Shown here: piece after piece, positions 61,855 through 64,000 of the stretch
Layout: the number at the start of each line of letters is the position of its first letter
How positions within the stretch are numbered: the stretch's first letter is position 1
Assembly (NCBI RefSeq): GCF_019285735.1
Contig: NZ_CP079107.1
Span: forward strand, 2,294,001 to 2,358,000
Origin: Paeniglutamicibacter sp. Y32M11
GTDB lineage: Bacteria > Actinomycetota > Actinomycetes > Actinomycetales > Micrococcaceae
Length of the DNA stretch: 64,000 nt
Direction of reading: 5' to 3'
Position numbers and translations under genes: made by a program
The notes under the pieces: generated by a model
The model's input: only the letters and a program-made list of their open reading frames with translations
What the model was told of the DNA's origin: nothing
The model's database searches: none

Positions 61855-64000
61855 TTGTCTAGCCCCTCGGTGACTACTTCCCCGGCGCGTACACAAACCG
61901 TTTTCCGGTTGAGATCCATCGCTGCGATCACCGTGGTGGTGGCCCTGCTGGCCGTCACCTCATTCGCGATGGCCAAGAACGCCGCCGATCATTCGTGGAA
62001 CTGGTTGCTCTTTGCCTCTTGGGTGGCTGTCTGTTCACTGATCCTGTTCATTCCCAAATTCGCTTCGATTCCCGCCCTGGCAAAATTCACGCCCATCCGC
62101 GTGGGCTTCCTTTCCCTGGTTGGCGCCCTGGCCACGGCCCGCGCAGAATCGCTGACCCAAATCATCTTCTCGGCCGCTGCCATCGTCATTGGCCTGATCT
62201 CGATCGCCGGTGAGCAGTTGCTGCGTCGCATCGGTCTCGGCGGCGGTCACGCGGTCCTGAATTTGCCCGGCACCGAACCTCTCCCCCGGGTGCTCCGGAT
62301 GAACAAGTCAATCGTCCTGGGCCAGCTGCTCTTCCTGGGCCTCGGTGTCCTCGCCGCCACCACGGCTCTTTCTGCCGGTTGGTGGCTGCTGGGTGGATCC
62401 ATCGTGGTTGTGCTCTCGGGCATTCGCGCCATCAGCGTGACCCGCCGCCGCAGGACCAACTACCGGAACGAAAAACGTATTGGTGAGCTGGTGGCCGACT
62501 ACGCACCAGAATTTGCGATCTACACCGCCCGGCCCGACGATGCCTCCTATCAGGTGGCCATGTGGCTGCCGTATCTGCAGCGCACCGGCAAGAAGTTCAT
62601 CATCATTACCCGCGCGGAAACTCCGAGCCATGCGCTGGCAGAGCTCACCGATGCCCCCATCATCATGCGTAAGCGGCTCGCCGGTCTTGATGACCTGCTG
62701 GTTCCGTCGCTGAGCACCGTCTTTTACGTCAACGCATCCTCCGGCAACGGTGCCATGGTGCGTTACAACCAACTCACCCACGTGTACCTCGGCCATGGGG
62801 ATTCGGACAAGGCTCCGTCCTACAACCCGACCCACGCCATGTACGACAAGATCTATGCCGCGGGCCCCGCAGCCACTCGCCGCTACGCCCAGCACGGCGT
62901 GATCATGGATGAGAACAAATTTGAGATCGTGGGACGGCCGCAGCTCGAAAGCGTCACCATGGCTTCCCGGGGCGTGCGCCCCGACGCCACCGTGCTCTAC
63001 GCGCCCACCTGGCGAGGGCACGTGGATGAGACCTTCCTGCATTCCATCCCCGTGGCCGAAGGCATCGTTGAGGCGCTTTTGCGCACCGGCAGCACGGTGA
63101 TCTTCCGGCCCCACCCCTTCAGTTACCAGTTTGCCGAAGATGCCGCCATCATTGAGCAAGTTAAAGCTCTGTTGGCAGCGGATGCCGCCGCCAGCGGACG
63201 CAAACATCTGTGGGGCGCCGCCGCGGAGAGTGAACTGGACATCATTGGCTGCATGAATGCATCAGACGCCATGGTCTCGGATGTTTCCAGCGTTGTGTCC
63301 GACTACCTCTACTCGGCCAAACCCTTCGCCATGGTGGCAGTGAACGTTCCGGTTGCCGAGTTCAGCACCGAATACCCGATCGCCCGGGCCGCCTATGTGC
63401 TTGAAGCCCAGCTCGAAAATCTCGACGACACCCTTCTCGCCATGCTCGGCGAGGACCCCATGTACAACCGGCGACTGGAGCTGCGCACCGACTACCTGGG
63501 AGATTTCCCCCAGGAAACCTACGTCGAAGGGTTCATCCAGGCGGCCATCAACACCATCGAATCCGGAGCTCGGCACCCCGATGAACCGGAGGTGTTTGAT
63601 CAGGAGGTCGAAGACAGCGCGCCGGCGGTCGGCGAGGAGACAGATCCCGAGGCCGAGGATGGATCGGCGGCCGACGCGCAGGCAGACGAGCAGTCCGACG
63701 CACAGAATGATGATCCCAGTGATGCACCGGCAGACGAGCCGGTCGACGAGCTCAGTGAGGAAGAACGCGAGGCTGCCCGTGAGGTCGCCCGGCTCCAGCG
63801 CAGAGCGCGAGCCAAGCGCCGACGCCTGAAGAACGCGCTCTTGCGCGTGGCCAAGCAATTACTGCCCAACGTCATGGCCGGCCTGGCACTGACAGCGGCG
63901 GCCATCGCCAGTATTTCAAGCCTCTGGTTTGTCATCCCGGCGCTGCTGACCGTGGCCTTCTGCGTGTACGTGAACCGCCGCGGATTCCGCAACCAGTCTC
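61855..64000 (+). CDS. Membrane-fused CDP-glycerol glycerophosphotransferase (partial, 3' end outside window)
   Basis: TTG 61855 (AGGA nine bases upstream) opens a frame that runs off the right edge with 715 codons. Residues ~18-185 contain about six membrane helices. The transferase domain has THVYLGHGDSDKAPSY (~307), VLYAPTWRGH (~378), VIFRPHPFSY (~415) and MVSDVSSVVSDYLY (~471). An acidic Asp/Glu/Ala linker (~575-635) leads to a basic helix and another membrane segment (~665-705). It is likely the main polymer-building TagF-type enzyme, fixed to the membrane by its own helices. Confidence 0.85.
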   Translation, partial: MSSPSVTTSPARTQTVFRLRSIAAITVVVALLAVTSFAMAKNAADHSWNWLLFASWVAVCSLILFIPKFASIPALAKFTPIRVGFLSLVGALATARAESLTQIIFSAAAIVIGLISIAGEQLLRRIGLGGGHAVLNLPGTEPLPRVLRMNKSIVLGQLLFLGLGVLAATTALSAGWWLLGGSIVVVLSGIRAISVTRRRRTNYRNEKRIGELVADYAPEFAIYTARPDDASYQVAMWLPYLQRTGKKFIIITRAETPSHALAELTDAPIIMRKRLAGLDDLLVPSLSTVFYVNASSGNGAMVRYNQLTHVYLGHGDSDKAPSYNPTHAMYDKIYAAGPAATRRYAQHGVIMDENKFEIVGRPQLESVTMASRGVRPDATVLYAPTWRGHVDETFLHSIPVAEGIVEALLRTGSTVIFRPHPFSYQFAEDAAIIEQVKALLAADAAASGRKHLWGAAAESELDIIGCMNASDAMVSDVSSVVSDYLYSAKPFAMVAVNVPVAEFSTEYPIARAAYVLEAQLENLDDTLLAMLGEDPMYNRRLELRTDYLGDFPQETYVEGFIQAAINTIESGARHPDEPEVFDQEVEDSAPAVGEETDPEAEDGSAADAQADEQSDAQNDDPSDAPADEPVDELSEEEREAAREVARLQRRARAKRRRLKNALLRVAKQLLPNVMAGLALTAAAIASISSLWFVIPALLTVAFCVYVNRRGFRNQS

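Overview
The window is high-GC actinobacterial chromosome, most likely from the Micrococcaceae (Arthrobacter sensu lato, possibly Paeniglutamicibacter). Supporting signs are the backbone order yceD-rpmF-rnc-mutM-smc-ftsY-amtB-glnK...ffh on the minus strand, a cysteine-free L32, a fused oleBC gene, many GTG/TTG starts, and CDP-glycerol-type wall-polymer genes. No rRNA, tRNA, CRISPR array or prophage was found. The genus is an inference from gene content. | Layout. 0-6.9 kb: two uracil-DNA-glycosylase-like proteins (the first cut by the left edge), a 41-aa basic protein, an M20 amidohydrolase, an MFS permease, an XRE-cupin regulator divergent from a methyltransferase with a His-rich N-terminus, and an isochorismatase-like hydrolase. 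7-10.5 kb: two thermonuclease-family lipoproteins, one apparently catalytically dead, flanking an orphan PIN-domain protein. 10.7-12.2 kb: an ohrR-ohr-doxX peroxide-response unit. 12.3-17.9 kb: an SDR / AGPS-like FAD oxidase / TetR / GlpD / diacylglycerol-kinase set resembling M. tuberculosis Rv2249c-Rv2252, with glpD broken by a stop codon and a frameshift. 18.2-20.7 kb: a secreted GH16-like protein convergent with a processive GT2 synthase coupled to a 54-aa LAXTG protein. 20.7-22.3 kb: decayed DNA. 22.4-24.8 kb: a catechol-2,3-dioxygenase-like protein and a PadR/membrane-protein pair. | 25-36 kb: a low-complexity protein without a normal start codon, a membrane hypothetical, ffh, zwf, and oleA-oleBC-oleD for long-chain olefin synthesis. 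36-43 kb: a first wall-glycopolymer locus (TagE-like glycosyltransferase, glycerophosphotransferase, pyruvyltransferase-GT8 fusion). 43-58.5 kb: the nitrogen pair glnK-amtB with a GlnR-like box, an OatA-like acyltransferase, ftsY, an IS110 element with a structured leader, an MFS permease, smc, a serine hydrolase, mutM, rnc, rpmF and yceD. 58.6-64 kb: a second wall-glycopolymer locus, ending in a membrane-fused glycerophosphotransferase cut by the right edge. | The two wall-polymer loci flank the housekeeping block and contain homologous enzymes, so they probably build and decorate teichoic-acid-like polymers; the O-acetyltransferase and pyruvyltransferase could add further decoration. The main unusual points are the dead/active nuclease pair, the double-lesion glpD, the leader of the IS110 transposase that pairs with its own ribosome-binding site, two genes with non-canonical codons where a start is expected, and the LAXTG micro-protein attached to a polysaccharide synthase.
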